Shown here piece after piece: positions 26,543-37,250 of a DNA stretch of 64,000 bases (positions are counted from its first letter, which is position 1; every line of letters starts with the position of its first letter). Under the pieces are notes generated by a model that saw nothing but the letters and a program-made list of their open reading frames with translations, was not told where the DNA came from and searched no databases. The position numbers were made by a program, and so were the translations under genes. The stretch comes from Roseovarius azorensis (GTDB taxonomy: Bacteria; Pseudomonadota; Alphaproteobacteria; Rhodobacterales; Rhodobacteraceae), in NCBI RefSeq assembly GCF_900109455.1, contig NZ_FOAG01000009.1, forward strand, positions 62,001 to 126,000, in the 5' to 3' direction.

Positions 26543-28864
26543 TCATGCCCAGTCCAACTGGCGCTGGACCGTTTCCGTCAGTTCGTTCAGCGAGAACGGT
26601 TTGGGCAGGAACACCGAATTGGGAATCTTCGCCTGCGTGTCGCCAAAGGTCTCTTCGGCATAGCCGGACATGAACACAACCTTGACATCGGGTCGCGCGG
26701 TCAGCGCGGTGCGCACCCAGCTTGGCCCGTCAAGGCCGGGCATCACCACATCGGTGACAAAGACATCGACCCGCAGCGTATCATCGGCAAGCAGGTCTAG
26801 CGCGGTTTCGGCCGAATCCGCCTCGAGAACCGTAAAGCCGCGCAATTGCAGGGCACGGCTGGCAAAGGCGCGCACCGGTGCCTCATCCTCGACCAGCAAG
26901 ACCAGGCCACGGGCAGCCTCATGCGGTGTATCACCCGATCGCGTCTGTACAATGACTTCCTCGCGACCGTGATAGGCCGGAAACAGCAACTGGAAAGAGG
27001 CTCCGTTGCCCGGCGCGCTGTCAACGAAAATGAAACCGCCGGTCTGCTTGACTATGCCGTAAGCGGTAGACAGGCCAAGCCCGGTACCCTCGCCGGTGCG
27101 CTTGGTCGTGAAGAACGGCTCGAACACCTTTTGCAGCTTGTCGGCGGCGATACCAACGCCCGCATCAATCACCTTGACCGAGACATAGGATCCGGGCGCC
27201 ACCACCGCGCGGTCACGCCGCAGCGGTTCGGTCAGGGCGACATTCTCGGTCAGAATGCGGATGTCCCCGCCCTGCGGCATCGCGTCACGCGCGTTGACGA
27301 CCAGGTTCATCAGCACCTGCTCCAGTTGCCGCCTGTCGGCGCGGATCGGAAAGAGGGTTGGATCGTGGCTCAGCGACAGCGTTACCTTCTCGCCAACCAG
27401 CCGGTTCAGCAGGTGGGTCAGATCCGAGAGCGTGTCGCGCAGATAGATCACCTGAGGGCGCAGCGTCTGCTTGCGGGAATAAGCCAGAAGCTGATTGACC
27501 AGCGCCGCCGCGCGATTGGCGTTCTGGTTTATCTGCATGAGGTCGCAGTAATCCTGATCGCCCTGATCATGCCGCAGCAAGAGCAGGTCGCAATGGCCGG
27601 ATATCGCGGTCAGAAGATTGTTGAAATCATGTGCAACGCCCCCCGCAAGCTGACCAATTGCCTGCATTTTCTGGCTCTGCACAAATTGCGCCTCCAGCGA
27701 CTTCAACTCGGTCGCGTCATTCAGCACCGCGATCAGCACCGCCTCACCCTCCTCTGTGGCGCGGTTGAGCGTGACCTGCACGAACACTTCACGATCTTCT
27801 CGCCGCACACGCAGAAACTCGGCATGCACCGTGCCGCGACCGTCGGCGGCATCGTTTATCCAGTCGGTCACCGAGCGCCCCAGCCCCTCGAGCAGTTCGC
27901 TCAACGGCTGCCCCCGGCGCCCCGGCGTCCCCAGCAAATCCCGCGCCGGCCGGTTCGACAGCTGAATCGTGCCATCGCGCGCCAGTTTCAGCAACGGCAC
28001 GGGCAGATTGTCGAAACAGGCCCAGCAATCGGACCGGCATTCGGCGCCATCAATGCGAGGAAGCAGAAAAACCTCACGCCGCCCCGCGGCGCCCTCCAGC
28101 TCGACCACAAAGCATGGCCGCGCCCCCTCGGGCGTGCGGATGTCATTCATCCGGCCTGATCGCAGTGGCACAGCGGTGCAGATCTGATCGAGCGTCCGGA
28201 CCCGTTCCCCGACCAGCGCGCGCGCCGCAGGGTTCATGTACAGAACCGCATCGTTGCGTCCGACCGTCAGCAGCGGCAGCGACAGCGGATCGACACTGCG
28301 CTGCGGTCGGTCGGCCGATTTCTCGATCCGCCACAGAAAATGCCCGGTCCCGGCGCGGTGCACACTGATCCGCAGATGCCCCGAATGGGTAACGATATCC
28401 TCGACCACCGCACCCTTGGCCATGGCGCGGGTTTCCATTCGGAACAGGATGATGCCGGGATTGGCCAGCACCTCGCGCAGCGCTGCGGCCAGAGTGCCGG
28501 GATTCTGCGTCGCGATCATCTGCGCCGCAGAGGCATTGTGATAGAGGATTCGCCCCTCTGCCCCCGTCAGAATCGACGGCGCCGGATCATCGTCCAGAAT
28601 GGATTTCGCCTGCCGCAAAACATGTTCGCCCTCTCTCCTACGCAATCGTTCCGCGATCCTGCCCCAGATCGCGGACAGGCCAAGCGCCGCCCCCGCCATG
28701 ACCAGCACGATCTGCCCCTGACCCGGTGGCAGAAAAAGAGCCACTATCCAGAACAGGACAGCCACCGCCAGAATGACCCTGAGCCGCGCGCCGATCCACG
28801 TTGCCGCCTGGCGGAGGGAACCACCGCTGAAGGTCAGGAATGCCAATGACTGCGCCCTTTTCAA
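26543..28864 (-). CDS. cckA: Cell-cycle hybrid histidine kinase CckA
   Basis: 773 residues: two membrane segments (about 28-46 and 52-66), PAS-like sensor regions (about 90-180, 195-270 and 285-385), the HisKA dimer with His412 in AGGVAHDFNNLL, the HATPase (NLVVNARDAMP, GEGTGLGLSTAYG) and a receiver with Asp705 in VFVTDVVMPGLDG and Lys755 in FLPKPF. The layout and the H-box sequence match CckA, which via ChpT controls phosphorylation of CtrA. In Rhodobacteraceae this pathway governs motility, gene-transfer agent production and recombination rather than being essential. A full CtrA box lies 33 bp before the start. Confidence 0.92.
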   Translation of the reverse strand: MKRAQSLAFLTFSGGSLRQAATWIGARLRVILAVAVLFWIVALFLPPGQGQIVLVMAGAALGLSAIWGRIAERLRRREGEHVLRQAKSILDDDPAPSILTGAEGRILYHNASAAQMIATQNPGTLAAALREVLANPGIILFRMETRAMAKGAVVEDIVTHSGHLRISVHRAGTGHFLWRIEKSADRPQRSVDPLSLPLLTVGRNDAVLYMNPAARALVGERVRTLDQICTAVPLRSGRMNDIRTPEGARPCFVVELEGAAGRREVFLLPRIDGAECRSDCWACFDNLPVPLLKLARDGTIQLSNRPARDLLGTPGRRGQPLSELLEGLGRSVTDWINDAADGRGTVHAEFLRVRREDREVFVQVTLNRATEEGEAVLIAVLNDATELKSLEAQFVQSQKMQAIGQLAGGVAHDFNNLLTAISGHCDLLLLRHDQGDQDYCDLMQINQNANRAAALVNQLLAYSRKQTLRPQVIYLRDTLSDLTHLLNRLVGEKVTLSLSHDPTLFPIRADRRQLEQVLMNLVVNARDAMPQGGDIRILTENVALTEPLRRDRAVVAPGSYVSVKVIDAGVGIAADKLQKVFEPFFTTKRTGEGTGLGLSTAYGIVKQTGGFIFVDSAPGNGASFQLLFPAYHGREEVIVQTRSGDTPHEAARGLVLLVEDEAPVRAFASRALQLRGFTVLEADSAETALDLLADDTLRVDVFVTDVVMPGLDGPSWVRTALTARPDVKVVFMSGYAEETFGDTQAKIPNSVFLPKPFSLNELTETVQRQLDWA

Positions 28865-28896
28865 GTTCTCGCCGGATCATCTCTGGCGGCAAAACC

Positions 28897-28911
28897 TTAA
28901 AAGAGGTTTAA
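28897..28911. promoter_or_regulatory. CtrA-binding motif upstream of cckA
   Basis: TTAA-AAGAGGT-TTAA is an exact TTAA-N7-TTAA match. It lies 33-47 bp before the cckA ATG in a short AT-rich gap, where a bound regulator would touch the promoter. This suggests feedback of CtrA on its own kinase. Confidence 0.65.
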
Positions 28912-28944
28912 TGAAGTCTGAGAGAACACGTCAAGGTTGTATAA

Positions 28945-30114
28945 TTACCCGTTTACACGACATAATTGCACAAGAAAAAATCCGTCGCCCTGACGGGAGA
29001 TCGGCCAATGTTCCTGTCCCGATATGTTCCATTCGGGATGTTTGCATTGAAAATATGATATAACATCATGATTTTCTTCATTTAAGACAGAACATGTCGC
29101 ATAGGCCAGAACACCGCCGGGCGCGACCATGCGGCTCGCTTCGGCCAGAATCTGCGTCTGAAGGCGGGTCAGTTCCCGCAGACGTTCCGGCGTCAGACGC
29201 CATTTCGCCTCGGGGGTCCGCCGCCAGGTGCCGCTGCCCGAACAGGGCACGTCGCAGAGTACAAGGTCGAAGGGCGCGGCGGCGTGCAGGGCGGCGTGGT
29301 CCATGACCCGCACCGCCACCCCGGCGCGCGCGGCGCGGGCCGGCAGATCCTTCATCCGTTCGGGCGCGGCGTCATGCGCGACCCATCGCGCCTCGGCTCG
29401 CGCCGCCAGCGCCAGCGTCTTGCCGCCACCCCCGGCGCAGTAATCCAGCACCCGTGCGTCGGGCGCTACGTCAAGCCGCTCCATCGCCGCCTGACTACTG
29501 CCGTCCTGAAGCTCGACCACTCCCTCAAGATAGGCAGAGGATGTGGCGATTTTTCTCTCTCCACCAGTGACTTGCAAGGCGTTCATGGCAATCTCGCATG
29601 GCTCGGCGACAATGCCCTCCGCGGCCAGACGGGCAATTGCGTCCGCCGCTGTGCCCCGGCGTGGATTGACCCGCAACATCACCGGCGCGCGATGTCGCAG
29701 CGCCTCGGCGGCCACTTCGGCCTCGGCCCCGAGCGCCGCCTGAAACCGCGGCCAGAGCCAGTCCGGCAGATCCAGCGCCGCTGCCCCTTCCGGCGGCGCG
29801 CCGCCGTCGCGCTCCGCCGCCGTCAGCGGCGCAGGCGCATGTCCGGTCCCGGTGAACAAAGTATCTGGATCAATACCCTGCGCCCTGAGCGCGCCCAGCA
29901 TCAGCGCGCGCCCGGTCTCTCCCCCGCCCGACACGGCGCAAGACCGCCACCGGCGCAGCACATCAAAGACATGATCCCGCAGCGCCGCACGGTCGCCCGA
30001 CCCGGCAAACCGCGACCGCCGCGCCCAGTTGGTCAGCGCCTGCTCGGCAGAGACCCCGGCGCGGATAGCATCCAGCACCTCGATGGCGGCGGATATCCGT
30101 GCGGCAGGCGTCAT
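28945..30114 (-). CDS. rsmB: 16S rRNA (cytosine-C5) methyltransferase, RsmB/Sun family
   Basis: 389 residues. The N-terminal NusB-like RNA-binding part (1-140) begins AARISAAIEVLDAIRAGV. The SAM-binding methyltransferase part has VLDYCAGGGGKTLALAA (motif I), FDLVLCDVPCSGSGTWRRTPEAKW (motif IV with catalytic Cys) and YATCSVLNEEN (motif VI with the second Cys). It methylates a cytosine in 16S rRNA. The last 60 or so codons are AT-richer than the rest. It lies 39 bp after guaB on the same strand. Confidence 0.88.
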   Translation of the reverse strand: MTPAARISAAIEVLDAIRAGVSAEQALTNWARRSRFAGSGDRAALRDHVFDVLRRWRSCAVSGGGETGRALMLGALRAQGIDPDTLFTGTGHAPAPLTAAERDGGAPPEGAAALDLPDWLWPRFQAALGAEAEVAAEALRHRAPVMLRVNPRRGTAADAIARLAAEGIVAEPCEIAMNALQVTGGERKIATSSAYLEGVVELQDGSSQAAMERLDVAPDARVLDYCAGGGGKTLALAARAEARWVAHDAAPERMKDLPARAARAGVAVRVMDHAALHAAAPFDLVLCDVPCSGSGTWRRTPEAKWRLTPERLRELTRLQTQILAEASRMVAPGGVLAYATCSVLNEENHDVISYFQCKHPEWNISGQEHWPISRQGDGFFLVQLCRVNG

Positions 30115-30153
30115 CCATACACCTCAGAAACACCCCGCAACCACATGAAAATA

Positions 30154-31674
<1,521 letters not shown>

Positions 31675-31696
31675 TCACCCCGCGCGCCGCGCGGGC

Positions 31697-31930
31697 TCAG
31701 CCCCGGCGGCGCTCGGGCACCGGATCATGGCCGCATTGCCCCCATGGGTTGCAGCGCAGGATACGCCGCGCCGCCAGCCAGCCACCGCGCAGCGCACCGT
31801 GCCTTTCCAGCGCCTCCAGCGCATATTGGCTGCATGTCGGATGATAACGGCAATGCCAGCCCACCCAGGGGCTGAGCACCAGACGGTAGGCCCGGATCGT
31901 CAGCGCCAGAATATGCGCCAGCGGACTCAT
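31697..31930 (-). CDS. yidD: Membrane protein insertion efficiency factor YidD
   Basis: 77 residues. The family block [24 protein letters not shown] and the later [17 protein letters not shown] (Cys residues and G-G-x-D) are typical of YidD, a small amphipathic protein that aids YidC-dependent insertion of inner-membrane proteins. The ATG overlaps the rnpA stop by 4 bp. Unusually for this gene set, yidC does not follow; guaB does. Confidence 0.93.
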   Translation of the reverse strand: MSPLAHILALTIRAYRLVLSPWVGWHCRYHPTCSQYALEALERHGALRGGWLAARRILRCNPWGQCGHDPVPERRRG

Positions 31931-32346
31931 CCCTGCCCCCTCAACTTGCCCAGCGCCTGCGCAAGATCACGCCGCAGCGCATCATAGGGCTGCACAGCCG
32001 TCTCACCGGCGCGGCCGATCAGCACATAATCCCACCCCGGCTGCGCCAGACCGGGCAGCACCTCGCGCGCCACCGCGCGCAGACGGCGCTTGGCGCGGTT
32101 GCGCGTCACGGCATTGCCGACCTTCTTGGAACAGGTAAAGCCTACGCGGATCGTGGCATCGCCATCGCGCCGGTCCCTGCCCTGAACCATCATGGATCCG
32201 GTCCCATGACGTCGCGCACGGGCCGCAGCCAGGAAATCGGCACGCCTGCGCAAGACTGCCAGTCCCCCCCCCGCGCATGACGAAACCGCCAGAGGCATGA
32301 TCCCGGCATCGCTGCGGGGGGCCTCCGGCGGTGTCATTGTCGTCAC
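31927..32346 (-). CDS. rnpA: Ribonuclease P protein component
   Basis: 139 residues. The RNA-binding motif [29 protein letters not shown] is complete (central part at about 68-96), with the F-x-x-R region [17 protein letters not shown] before it. The protein partners the RnpB RNA to mature tRNA 5' ends. It is slightly longer than usual at the N-terminus (an extra 25-30 residues), so the true start may be a later Met (MPLAVSS, codon 17). Sits 13 bp after rpmH. Confidence 0.93.
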   Translation of the reverse strand: MTTMTPPEAPRSDAGIMPLAVSSCAGGGLAVLRRRADFLAAARARRHGTGSMMVQGRDRRDGDATIRVGFTCSKKVGNAVTRNRAKRRLRAVAREVLPGLAQPGWDYVLIGRAGETAVQPYDALRRDLAQALGKLRGQG

Positions 32347-32359
32347 TCAGGCCGCGCGC

Positions 32360-32494
32360 TTACGCGCACAGCACCTTGCGGCCACGCGCACGGCGCGCGT
32401 TCAGGATCTTGCGACCGGCCTTGGTGGCCATGCGCGCACGAAACCCGTGGCGGTGTTTGCGAACCAGGTTCGAGGGTTGAAAGGTGCGTTTCAT
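32360..32494 (-). CDS. rpmH: 50S ribosomal protein L34
   Basis: 44 residues, very basic: it begins [20 protein letters not shown] and ends GRKVLCA. This is the standard L34 sequence and length. It is a small 50S protein, and rpmH-rnpA-yidD is a classic bacterial order. A strong promoter lies about 70-98 bp before the start. Confidence 0.97.
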   Translation of the reverse strand: MKRTFQPSNLVRKHRHGFRARMATKAGRKILNARRARGRKVLCA

Positions 32495-32563
32495 CGCTCC
32501 GTCTCCGACGTTGTCAGGCCATGCGTTCAGGAATCGCGCCGCCCATGTGTATCCGAAGCCCGG

Positions 32564-32592
32564 TCTATAGAGTGGCCGTTTTCACAAGTCAA
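32564..32592 (-). promoter_or_regulatory. rpmH promoter
   Basis: Minus strand TTGACT (32587-32592), exactly 17 bp, then TATAGA (32564-32569). Both hexamers are near consensus, as expected for a ribosomal-protein operon. It would drive rpmH, rnpA, yidD and perhaps guaB and rsmB. Confidence 0.8.
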
Positions 32593-32774
32593 ACCCCACC
32601 CCCGGGTTTTGCAACAAAAACATGCGAAAATCCCATGCCAATGTTACAAGGCTCGGCACGGCAGGCCATGACACCACGCAAACCATCACCCGCGATCACC
32701 CCCGCGTGAGGCCCCTAGCGGTAACGCCCGCGACTGTGCAACTAGGGGGAATAGTGATCAAATCAGGCGAGACA

Positions 32775-33518
32775 ATGGATCAGAGCACATCCCGCGCAAC
32801 CGACAACAAGCCCAGACCCTGGACGCGCCACGCGCCCCTGGCGATCATCCTGATCGTGGCCGTAATCGGCTACGTCACCCTGCGCGACTATATCACCTTC
32901 GATACCCTGCGCGACAACCGCGATGCGCTTGTCGCGTTCCGCGACGCTCATTTCGCGCTGATGGTCCTGACCTTCATCGGCATTTATGTGCTGATCGTGG
33001 CATTCTCCCTGCCCGGCGCGGCGGTGGCCTCGGTCACCGGCGGGTTCCTCTTCGGGCTGGCGCTTGGCACCACATTCAACGTGATTGCCGCCTCGCTTGG
33101 CGCCGTGGCGATCTTTCTCGCGGCCCGCCTCGGTCTGGGCCAGACGCTCGCGGCGCGGCTCGAAACCTCCGAAGGAAAGCTCAAACAGCTCAAGACTGGG
33201 CTGAACGATAATGAAATCAGCGTGCTTTTCCTGATGCGCCTTGTCCCTGCGGTGCCGTTCTTCGTGGCCAATCTGCTGCCCGCGCTGGTCGGGGTCAAAT
33301 TCGTCAACTTCGCCTTTACCACGGTGCTGGGCATCATTCCCGGCGCCATCGTATTCACCTGGATCGGGGTCGGGCTGGGCGAGGTCTTTGATCGTGGCGA
33401 AAACCCCGATCTGTCGCTGCTGTGGGAACCGCAGATCATCGGGCCGATCCTGGGGCTTTGCGCACTGGCGGCCCTGCCCATCCTGATCAAGACCATCCGT
33501 GGCAAGAAGGACATCTGA
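32775..33518 (+). CDS. TVP38/TMEM64 (DedA-like) membrane protein
   Basis: 247 residues with five or six hydrophobic segments. The family block FSLPGAAVASVTGGFLFGLALGTTFNVIAASLGAVAIF and the later LFLMRLVPAVPFFVANLLPALVGV are characteristic of the SNARE-associated/VTT fold. Members act as lipid scramblases or transporters. The ATG at 32775 is preferred; a GTG at 32754 just after AGGGGGA is possible. The stop is 2 bp before the oxidoreductase start, and this transporter-oxidoreductase pair recurs in many bacteria. Confidence 0.88.
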   Translation: MDQSTSRATDNKPRPWTRHAPLAIILIVAVIGYVTLRDYITFDTLRDNRDALVAFRDAHFALMVLTFIGIYVLIVAFSLPGAAVASVTGGFLFGLALGTTFNVIAASLGAVAIFLAARLGLGQTLAARLETSEGKLKQLKTGLNDNEISVLFLMRLVPAVPFFVANLLPALVGVKFVNFAFTTVLGIIPGAIVFTWIGVGLGEVFDRGENPDLSLLWEPQIIGPILGLCALAALPILIKTIRGKKDI

Positions 33519-33520
33519 GC

Positions 33521-34939
33521 ATGCAGAAACTGAAAGCCGACCTGCTGGTCATCGGTGCCGGCTCGGGTGGCCTGTCGGTCGCGGCGGGCGCGGTGCAGAT
33601 GGGTGCCAGCGTGATCCTGCTTGAGGGTCACAGGATGGGCGGCGATTGTCTGAATTTCGGCTGCGTGCCCTCCAAGGCGCTGATCGCCAGCGGCAAGGCG
33701 GCCCATGCGCAGGCCCATGCGCAGATTTATGGCGTGGCCGATGTAACGCCTCAGGTCGATTATGCAGCCGCCAAGGATCATGTGGCGGATGTCATCGCAC
33801 AGATCGAACCCGTGGACAGCCAGGAGCGATTCGAGGGACTCGGCGTGCGGGTGATCCGTGACTACGGAACCTTTGTCTCGCCCACCGAGGTGCAGGCGGG
33901 CGATCACCTCATTACCGCGCGCCGCATCGTGATCGCGACCGGCTCGTCACCGCTGGTTCCCCCCATTCCGGGGCTCGACACGGTGCCCTACGAAACCAAC
34001 GAGACGATTTTCGAGTTGCGCGAGAAACCCGGTCACCTGCTGATCATCGGCGGCGGGCCGATCGGCATGGAAATGGCTCAGGCGCACCGCCGCCTTGGCT
34101 GTGACGTGACCGTGATCGAGGGAATGAAGGTTCTGGGCCAGGATGACCCGGAACTGACCGCCGTGGTGACAGAGCAATTCCGCGCCGAGGGCATCGGGAT
34201 CGCCGAGGATGCCATGGCCGCCGAGGTTCGCGGCGCCACAGGCGCCATCGAGGTCGAAACCAAGGACGGGCGCGTGTTCCGCGGCACGCATCTTCTGATG
34301 GCGGTGGGCCGCAAGCCCAATACCGACAGGCTCGACCTTGAGACCGCAGGCATCGAGACCACCAGGCGCGGCATCAGGGTGAACGCCTCCATGCGCACCA
34401 CGAACCGGCGCGTCTACGCCATCGGTGACGTGGCGGGCGGGCTGCAATTCACCCATATGGCGGGCTATCATGCCGGGCTGATCATCCGCTCCGCGCTGCT
34501 GGCTCTTCCGGCCCGCGAGCGTACCGATCACATCCCGTGGGTCACCTATACCGATCCCGAACTGGCGCATGTCGGCCTGACCGAGGCGCAGGCGCGCGCC
34601 GAACATGGCGGCAATCTCAAGGTCATCCGCTTTCCCTACAACCACAATGACCGCGCCATCGCCGAGCGCAGGACCGCGGGGCTGATCAAGGTGATGGTGG
34701 TGCGCGGCCGCCCCGTCGGGACCTCCATCGTGGGGGCGCAGGCAGGCGAGATGATCAGCCTCTGGGCCTTTGTGATCGCCAACAAACTCAAGATGAAACA
34801 TGTGGCGGCAATGGTCGTGCCCTATCCGACACTGAGCGAGATCAACAAACGCGCCGCCGGCGCCTATTTTTCTCCAAAGCTCTTTGATAGCGCTATGGTC
34901 AAACGGATCGTAGGCTTCGTGCAGCGCTGGCTGCCCTGA
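33521..34939 (+). CDS. FAD-dependent pyridine nucleotide-disulfide oxidoreductase (mercuric reductase-like)
   Basis: 472 residues. FAD-binding VIGAGSGGLSVA (10-21), redox-active Cys43/Cys48 in GGDCLNFGCVPSK, NAD(P)H-binding LLIIGGGPIGMEMAQ, and the second FAD motif RRVYAIGDVAGG. The C-terminal interface reads VPYPTLSEINKRAAG, where dihydrolipoamide dehydrogenase has HAHPTLSE: the catalytic-dyad His is a Tyr here, as in relatives fused or paired with TVP38 proteins. It is not a standard Dld or MerA (no extra Cys pair at the end). The natural substrate is unknown. Co-transcribed with TVP38 and probably with the histidine kinase after it. Confidence 0.88.
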   Translation: MQKLKADLLVIGAGSGGLSVAAGAVQMGASVILLEGHRMGGDCLNFGCVPSKALIASGKAAHAQAHAQIYGVADVTPQVDYAAAKDHVADVIAQIEPVDSQERFEGLGVRVIRDYGTFVSPTEVQAGDHLITARRIVIATGSSPLVPPIPGLDTVPYETNETIFELREKPGHLLIIGGGPIGMEMAQAHRRLGCDVTVIEGMKVLGQDDPELTAVVTEQFRAEGIGIAEDAMAAEVRGATGAIEVETKDGRVFRGTHLLMAVGRKPNTDRLDLETAGIETTRRGIRVNASMRTTNRRVYAIGDVAGGLQFTHMAGYHAGLIIRSALLALPARERTDHIPWVTYTDPELAHVGLTEAQARAEHGGNLKVIRFPYNHNDRAIAERRTAGLIKVMVVRGRPVGTSIVGAQAGEMISLWAFVIANKLKMKHVAAMVVPYPTLSEINKRAAGAYFSPKLFDSAMVKRIVGFVQRWLP

Positions 34940-34966
34940 GATTCGGACCCAAGAGAGGAGAACCAC

Positions 34967-36358
34967 TTGCTCAACTCACTATCGGGGCGCTTCCTGATCC
35001 TGACGGCCATCTTCGTGATGCTGGCCGAGGTGCTGATCTTCGTGCCTTCGATTGCCCGCTTTCGCGAGGAATTTCTGCTCAACCGGCTGGAACGGGCGCA
35101 GATCGCCTCGCTGGTGCTTCTGGCTGCGGATGAGGTCAGCCCGGATCTGCAAGAGGAACTCCTGCGCAATGCGGGCGTGTTCAACGTGGTGCTGCGGCGC
35201 GACGAGGCGCGTCAACTCGTGCTGTCCTCGCCGGTGCCCCAGCCGGTCGCACATACCTTTGATCTGCGCGACGCGCCGGCCTTCACGCTCATTCGCGATG
35301 CCATGCTGCGGCTTTACACGCGCGAACCTCAGGTGATCCGCGTGATCGGAGAACCGGTGCGCATGGGCGGCCTGCTGATCGAGATCACCGTCGACTCCCG
35401 CGATCTGCGCACCGCGATGATCGACTACGGGCTGCGGATTCTCTGGCTCTCGCTGGTCATTTCGATCATTACCGCCGGGCTGCTCTTTCTCGCGGTGCGC
35501 GGGTTTCTCGTCAAACCGATCCGGCGGGTGGTGGCGACGATGCAGGCCTATGCCGCAGCCCCCGAGGACGCGCGGCGGGTGATCAAGCCTTCCTCGGGCA
35601 TCACCGAACTGCGCGAGGCCGAGGAAACCCTGCAATCGCTGCAAATGCAACTGACCGGCGCGCTCAAGCAAAAAGAGCATCTGGCACAGCTTGGCAGCGC
35701 CGTGGCCAAGGTCAACCACGACCTGCGCAACATCCTGACCAGCGCGCAGCTTTTCACCGACCGCATCGAGATGAGCGAGGATCCGGCGGTCAAACGCATG
35801 GCCCCGAAACTGGTCAATTCGCTCACCCGCGCGGTGCATCTGTGCGAGGCGACGCTCGCCTACGGCAAGGCCGAAGAACCGGGCCCGACGCTGGCGCGCG
35901 TCCCGCTGGCCAAGATCGTCGCCGACGTGATCGAGAGCGAGCGGCTGTCGGCCGGAGACGCGGATATCAGCTTTTCCGAGGACGTCCCCGCGCATCTTCT
36001 GGTGCTGGCCGACACCGAACAACTCTACCGCGTCATCGCCAATCTCGTGCGCAATGCCCGTCAGGCCATCGTCAACAGCGGGCGGCCCGGTGAAATCAAC
36101 GTCATGGCCGACGAGGACGACCGCGAATGGATCATCCGCATCCGCGACACCGGCCCCGGCCTGCCGCCCAAGGCGCGCGAGCATCTCTTCAAGCCGTTTC
36201 AGGGTGGCGTGACCAAGGGCGGCACCGGCCTCGGCCTGACCATCGCCGCCGAACTCGTGCGCGGCCATGGCGGCAGCCTTTCGCTCGAACACAGCGACGC
36301 GACCGGCACCTCGTTCTGCATCACCCTGCCCAAGGGAAATCTGGGTCAGGGCGTCTGA
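34967..36358 (+). CDS. Membrane-bound sensor histidine kinase
   Basis: 463 residues: one N-terminal membrane span (about 8-28), a periplasmic sensor of about 125 residues, a second span (about 160-180) and a HAMP-like linker. The dimer region has His in VAKVNHDLRNIL, and the ATPase has NLVRNARQAIV, DTGPGLPPKA and GGTGLGLTIAAELV. The phosphorylated H-box is atypical (NHDLRN rather than SHELRTP), like the HPK family of NtrY relatives. No response regulator gene is adjacent, so its partner is unknown. The start is TTG at 34967 after AGAGAGGAG. Confidence 0.9.
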   Translation: MLNSLSGRFLILTAIFVMLAEVLIFVPSIARFREEFLLNRLERAQIASLVLLAADEVSPDLQEELLRNAGVFNVVLRRDEARQLVLSSPVPQPVAHTFDLRDAPAFTLIRDAMLRLYTREPQVIRVIGEPVRMGGLLIEITVDSRDLRTAMIDYGLRILWLSLVISIITAGLLFLAVRGFLVKPIRRVVATMQAYAAAPEDARRVIKPSSGITELREAEETLQSLQMQLTGALKQKEHLAQLGSAVAKVNHDLRNILTSAQLFTDRIEMSEDPAVKRMAPKLVNSLTRAVHLCEATLAYGKAEEPGPTLARVPLAKIVADVIESERLSAGDADISFSEDVPAHLLVLADTEQLYRVIANLVRNARQAIVNSGRPGEINVMADEDDREWIIRIRDTGPGLPPKAREHLFKPFQGGVTKGGTGLGLTIAAELVRGHGGSLSLEHSDATGTSFCITLPKGNLGQGV

Positions 36359-36415
36359 ATTCCGCCAAATCGCCCTTGCAATGCCCGGCCGCAGAGTCTA
36401 ATTGCTGCCCTCGAC

Positions 36416-36492
36416 GGACCGATAGCTCAGCTGGATAGAGTACTTGACTACGAATCAAGGGGTCGGGGGTTCGAATCCTCCTCGGTCCGCCA
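36416..36492 (+). tRNA. tRNA-Arg (ACG)
   Basis: 77 nt with CCA encoded. Acceptor GGACCGA/TCGGTCC, anticodon stem CTTGA/TCAAG with loop CTACGAA giving anticodon ACG (A34 becomes inosine), and T-arm GGGGGTTCGAATCCTCC. Confidence 0.95.
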
Positions 36493-36561
36493 CTTTCACA
36501 AAGAATGTGGCGGTATGTTCGGTCGGCGGATATGATCTTTTCCCTGCGCCCTACCGCAATA

Positions 36562-37185
36562 TCATGACAGCGATGTGACCCACAGGATCGTTGCATCCTC
36601 GGGACTGACCGAAATCACGTTGTGGCCCATGGTGGCATCGTAATAGGCACTGTCGCCGCGGCGCAACTCGATGGGTTCATAGAATTCGGTATAGAGCCGG
36701 ATCACCCCCGTCAGCACATACAGAAACTCCTCGCCGTCGTGGCGCACCCAGCCGCCGAATTCCTCGACGCCGCGCGCCCGGATCCGCGCGCGATAGGGCA
36801 TCATCCGCTTCTTGCTCAGCGTCTCGGCCAGCAGTTCATGCTCATAGGTGGCGGTGGCCTTGGGCGCGCCCTCGCCGGATTTGGTCACCGCCATGCGCCC
36901 GTTGATCTGATTGCGCGAGGGCGGCGTGAACAGCTGCGGCACAGATATTTCCAGCCCCAGGGCCAGCTTTTTCAGCGCCTCATAGGTGGGCGACATCTGG
37001 CCGTTCTCGATCTTGGACAGTGTCGAGCGCGCCAGCCCCGCCTGCCGCGCGGCCTGTTCCAGCGTCCAGCCCCGCGCCTTGCGCAGATCGCGCACCCGCG
37101 CACCCAGATCAAGCGGTTCGGCAAGCGCCGTCTCGCCGCTGTCCCGGATAATGCGGATAAGAGGAGAATTTCCACCATCTGTCAT
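36562..37185 (-). CDS. XRE-family regulator with C-terminal cupin
   Basis: 207 residues. The helix-turn-helix at about 28-82 reads RVRDLRKARGWTLEQAARQAGLARSTLSKIENGQMSPTYEALKKLA. A cupin domain (about 110-205: FGGWVRHDGEEFLYVLTGVIRLYT...LRRGDSAYYDATMGHNVISV) probably senses a small ligand. This layout (SutR/PuuR type) often controls uptake or catabolism of amines, amino acids or sulfur compounds. The acyl-CoA ligase gene diverges 65 bp away, so it is the likely target. Confidence 0.9.
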   Translation of the reverse strand: MTDGGNSPLIRIIRDSGETALAEPLDLGARVRDLRKARGWTLEQAARQAGLARSTLSKIENGQMSPTYEALKKLALGLEISVPQLFTPPSRNQINGRMAVTKSGEGAPKATATYEHELLAETLSKKRMMPYRARIRARGVEEFGGWVRHDGEEFLYVLTGVIRLYTEFYEPIELRRGDSAYYDATMGHNVISVSPEDATILWVTSLS

Positions 37186-37250
37186 GGATCGTTTCTACAC
37201 GCAGGCCCGGCCCACTTGCAACTGGCCTCGGCGCGGCCTAATCCGGACGC

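Noticed and set aside
36487..36513. CCGCCAC/GTGGCGG hairpin at the end of tRNA-Arg
   Set aside because: It uses the tRNA's own 3' end and has no T-run; the pairing is probably fortuitous or a weak terminator.
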